NCBI GenBank assembly: GCA_012031035.1
Contig: JAAUUT010000044.1
Location: 1 to 39,125 of the forward strand
Origin: Candidatus Altimarinota bacterium
Lineage (GTDB): Bacteria > Cyanobacteriota > Cyanobacteriia > Cyanobacteriales > Microcystaceae
Length of the DNA: 39,125 bases
Direction: 5' to 3'
In this document: positions 36,632-39,125 of the stretch, in pieces
Layout: each line of letters starts with the position of its first letter
Numbering within the stretch: the first letter of the stretch is position 1
Translations under genes and position numbers: made by a program
Notes under the pieces: model-generated
What the model was told of the DNA's origin: nothing
Databases searched by the model: none
Seen by the model: the letters and a program-made list of their open reading frames with translations, nothing else

Positions 36632-38106
36632 ATGAGCGAACTGACCTATCTTTCAGCCTCCGAACTGGCAAAAGGCATTCGAGAGAAAACCTTTTCCGCC
36701 GTTGAAGTTTTAAACTCATACTTAAGCCAAATTGTCAAGTATAATTTTAAACTGAATGCGATCGTCACCCTCGACGAGAAAAAGGCGCTTCAGCAAGCCA
36801 AAGAAGCCGATGAAGCGATCGCGCGAGGTGAAATCTGGGGAGTTCTTCACGGCGTACCCGTTACCATTAAAGATACTTTTGAAACGGCAGGAATGCTGAC
36901 GACAGCAGGTTATAAACCGCTAGCCAAATACATTCCCAAGCAGGATGCAACGGCAGTAGCGAGATTGCGGGCGGCTGGGGCGATAATTCTCGGTAAAACT
37001 AATCCTGCTGAATTAGCAGCCGACTATCAAAGCAGTAACTCACTGTTTAAGCGGGTTAACAATCCTTGGAATCTTAACTGTACCGCAGGCGGCAGTTCGG
37101 GAGGTAGTGCGGCAGCAGTAGCAGCGGGATTTACCCCCTTAGCACTCGGTAGCGATCTCGGCGGTTCGATTCGCCAACCTGCACACTGTTGCGGAATCTT
37201 AGGAATCAAACCCAGCGAATATCGGGTTTCCACTGCCGGACACGTTCCAGAATTACCTGGTAAACCTCGCTGCGTTCGTCATATGTTAAGCGCTGGCCCT
37301 TTTGCGCGTTCTATTGAAGATTTAAAATTGTGTTTGTCAATTATTGCCGGAAGCGATCGCCGTCAGCCAGATTTACCTCCTATTTCGCTAGATGTACCTT
37401 CACATCGACCTCTCACAGCAAGACGCATTGCCTGGACGGATCGATTTGGCAATATTCCAGTGACTAAAGATACAACAGAGGCGATTCAAAAACTAGTTAC
37501 TCGTTTGGAAAGCTTCGGCACTCAAATAGAACAAACAATTCCTCAAGAATTTAACTTCAATGCTGCTTGGGAAACCTATGGCGAGATACTCGTCTACGAA
37601 CTTTATGTCGCCGAATCGATATTTTCTCGTCAATCGATGCGCCATAGCCTTAATTTTTTGTTCTACAGCCGTCAAGTCGATCCTGAGTTTCAAAATAATC
37701 CTATGGTACGAGGTTTTTATCGACTTCTAAACGCTACTTTTGAGCGGTATTTTCAGGCATTAACTCGGCGCGAACGCTTTATGGCACAGATGGACGAATT
37801 TTTTGATACTTGGGATATTTTTTTGTGTCCGGTTGCAACGGTTCCTGCCTTTACCCATCGTCCTACCGGACAACCTATTGAGGTAGATAACAAAAAATTA
37901 CCTTATATTATGGCTTGCGGTGCCTATACAACTATTTTTAACCTAACGGGCAATCCTGTGGTTACAATACCTATCGGGCGATCGAGGATGGTTTACCTAT
38001 CGGCGTGCAGATAGTAGGTAAGCGTTGGAGAGATATGGAATTACTCGCGATCGCACAACAAATCTCCCAATTAACCGAAGGTTTTCAGCGTCCGCCAGGA
38101 TATTAA
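36632..38106 (+). pseudogene. Amidase-signature family enzyme (GatA-like), -1 frameshift near its C-terminus
   Basis: About 490 residues after correction. The amidase signature is intact: the catalytic Lys in VPVTIKDTFE, the cis-Ser in GGSSGGSAAAVAAG and the nucleophile Ser in LGSDLGGSIRQPAH. It hydrolyses amide bonds; the neighbours do not reveal the substrate. The first frame ends at 38014 with an odd tail. From about 37984 another frame continues EDGLPIGVQIVGKRWRDMELL and ends in FQRPPGY at 38106, exactly the family's C-terminal strand (DGLPIGVQ). One extra base within GGGCGATCGAGG (37977-37988) would join them. The Ser-Ser-Lys triad is not affected, but the lost C-terminal helix usually packs on the core. 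Confidence 0.85.
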
Positions 38107-38207
38107 AACAGTTTGTAGGGGTGCATGGCGTTCGCCCTCTCAGTCTTGTAGAGTAAGCAAGGTCTACGAGAATTATATGAATAAAGATTATAAAATTTTT
38201 GACATGA

Positions 38208-38924
38208 TTATTGATTAGGAATCGTTCTTAACTTCGCTATCATTTCTGCTCTCGTCGAAACATCGAGCTTGACAAATATTCGTTTTAATGATTGCTTGAC
38301 TGAATTTTGAGTGATGCCTAATTGGGCGCTAAGTTCTGATGTTTTTAAACCATGAGCGATTAAATTAACGATTTGTTGCTCTCGTTTAGTTAAATATTGT
38401 ACGAAAGGCGATTCTAACGCTTGCTGTCGCGATCGCAATGAAGCTAAACAAACTGATAGATGAGTAGATAAAGCGCCGAGTTTGCCCAGATCTTGTGTGG
38501 TAAATGGCTTTGAATTTTAAGTTCGAGCTACATACATTTTACCGAGCAAACGACCATTGCCGATAATGGGTGCGATCGCGATATGTTCGATATGATAGCG
38601 AGAGAAAACGTGTTGATAAATCAAACTGCACTGCCATTGTTCGGAAGTAAAAATAATTTGTTCGTGAACGGGGGTGTGATGTTCGATCGCAAAACGCATC
38701 AAAGGATCGCGATCGCAGCCAACTTCTTGATAGTGTTTCAGAATAGTATTAGATACGCCTTGCAACTCGCAATCGACGATCTCAAAGCGATCGTTTAGTG
38801 ATTTCCAACCCCAAGTCTCTGCCTCAAAAAGTTCTCTCGCACAATCCATAAATCGCGATCGCAATTCGCTTTCATTTTGCGCGATCGCTAAACTAGAAAC
38901 TAAAGAATGCAGCGTTTGTACCAT
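38208..38924 (-). pseudogene. LuxR-family regulator with N-terminal sensor-like domain, interrupted by an in-frame stop
   Basis: One frame of 239 codons with a single TAA (38517-38519 on the plus strand). The N-terminal part (about 135 residues, ATG 38924) is a GAF-like or autoinducer-binding-like domain: FMDCARELFEAETWGWKSL, RDPLMRFAIEHHTPVHEQI and AIAPIIGNGRLLGKMYVART. After the stop the same frame continues NSKPFTTQDLGKLGALSTHL, a linker helix, and the LuxR HTH (about 180-235: LTKREQQIVNLIAHGLKTSE, LGITQNSVKQSLKRIFVKLD). With the TAA replaced by a sense codon (such as CAA) the protein would be complete. The HTH part alone could start at ATG 38438. Ligand and targets unknown. Confidence 0.8.
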
Positions 38925-38999
38925 TGAGTTTTATTTTAAACTGCTCCAAATTTAAATTGCCTATTAATAGCGATCGGCAAATAGAAGTCAAAAATCGGT

Positions 39000-39125
39000 A
39001 CAAACGTAATATATCGCGTCTGTACAAAAGTCGAAAGTCGAATTATGAAGGCAGATGGTGGAAGTAACGTTTCTCCCTTGTCTCCCCGTCTCCCCGTCTC
39101 CCCGTCTCCCTTGTCCCCTTGTCGC
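39000..39125 (-). repeat. Inverted copy of the composite repeat at 35.1 kb, cut by the window end
   Basis: Read on the minus strand, this gives the GGGAGACGGGGAGAC array, then AGAAACGTTACTTCCACCAT and CTGCCTTCATAATTCGACTT and ends with TTTTGTACAGACGCGATATAT, nearly identical to 35120-35218 on the plus strand. It carries one more GGGGAGAC unit than that copy. The array runs past the end of the window. Confidence 0.9.

Noticed and set aside
1..39125. tRNA, rRNA and known riboswitches
   Set aside because: No cloverleaf, rRNA segment or recognised riboswitch consensus was seen on either strand by eye; a covariance search was not possible.

Overview
This window is chromosomal DNA from a cyanobacterium. 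It carries psbV (photosystem II cytochrome c550), a cyAbrB-type regulator, a DevB-type exporter subunit, an SLH-domain porin and many copies of the HIP1 octamer GCGATCGC, a cyanobacterial hallmark. The genus cannot be fixed from the sequence alone. The mix of housekeeping genes with an exosortase/exopolysaccharide block would fit a unicellular or colonial, sheath-forming lineage, but that is inference.

Layout. 1-740: 3' end of an IS200/IS605-type tnpB with a right-end hairpin that runs into the end of a CPBP protease gene (718-1557, minus). 2062-2466: cyAbrB regulator. 2907-7346: plus-strand housekeeping genes sdhB, rseP, nth and tldD. 7399-9085: hybrid histidine kinase and Rcp1-like response regulator. 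9224-11322: LeuB-like decarboxylating dehydrogenase preceded by a secreted PEP-CTERM-like protein. 11765-12250: psbV. 12355-13230 and 20070-21026: two peptide/nickel-type ABC permeases, split and in opposite orientation, bracketing an envelope block. That block (13464-20061) holds a DegT-type sugar aminotransferase, a cyanoexosortase with a frameshift, its partner protein, a Wza/SLBB export protein and a Wzc-like co-polymerase. 21069-22315: frameshifted moeA. 22839-24065: orphan DevB-type membrane fusion protein. 24436-25635: dxr. 25888-29698: MshEN-like protein and a SNF2 ATPase with a frameshift. 29749-31316: SLH porin whose signal peptide appears to be frameshifted. 31889-35063: a three-gene unit of a small protein, an SLC13 anion transporter and a membrane sensor kinase. 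35307-38924: glycerate kinase, frameshifted amidase and a LuxR regulator split by an in-frame stop, all lying between inverted copies of a complex intergenic repeat.

How the genes fit together. Sugar aminotransferase, Wza, Wzc, exosortase and partner form a plausible exopolysaccharide and protein-sorting module, and the PEP-CTERM protein 3 kb away is a candidate substrate. The SLC13 transporter and the kinase overlap by 4 bp and are probably co-produced, which suggests transport-coupled sensing.

The most striking global feature is damage. Five genes each appear to need a single-base correction: two carry an extra A in A-runs, two lack one base at CGATCG palindromes, and one lacks a T in a T-run. 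A sixth gene has one in-frame stop. Either this locus is decaying or, more likely, the assembly carries systematic errors at homopolymers and possibly methylated CGATCG sites. Dispersed repeats (GGACAAG-type tandem repeats, TTCATAATTCATCATTC-type repeats, a MITE-like element and short palindromes) fill several intergenic regions.
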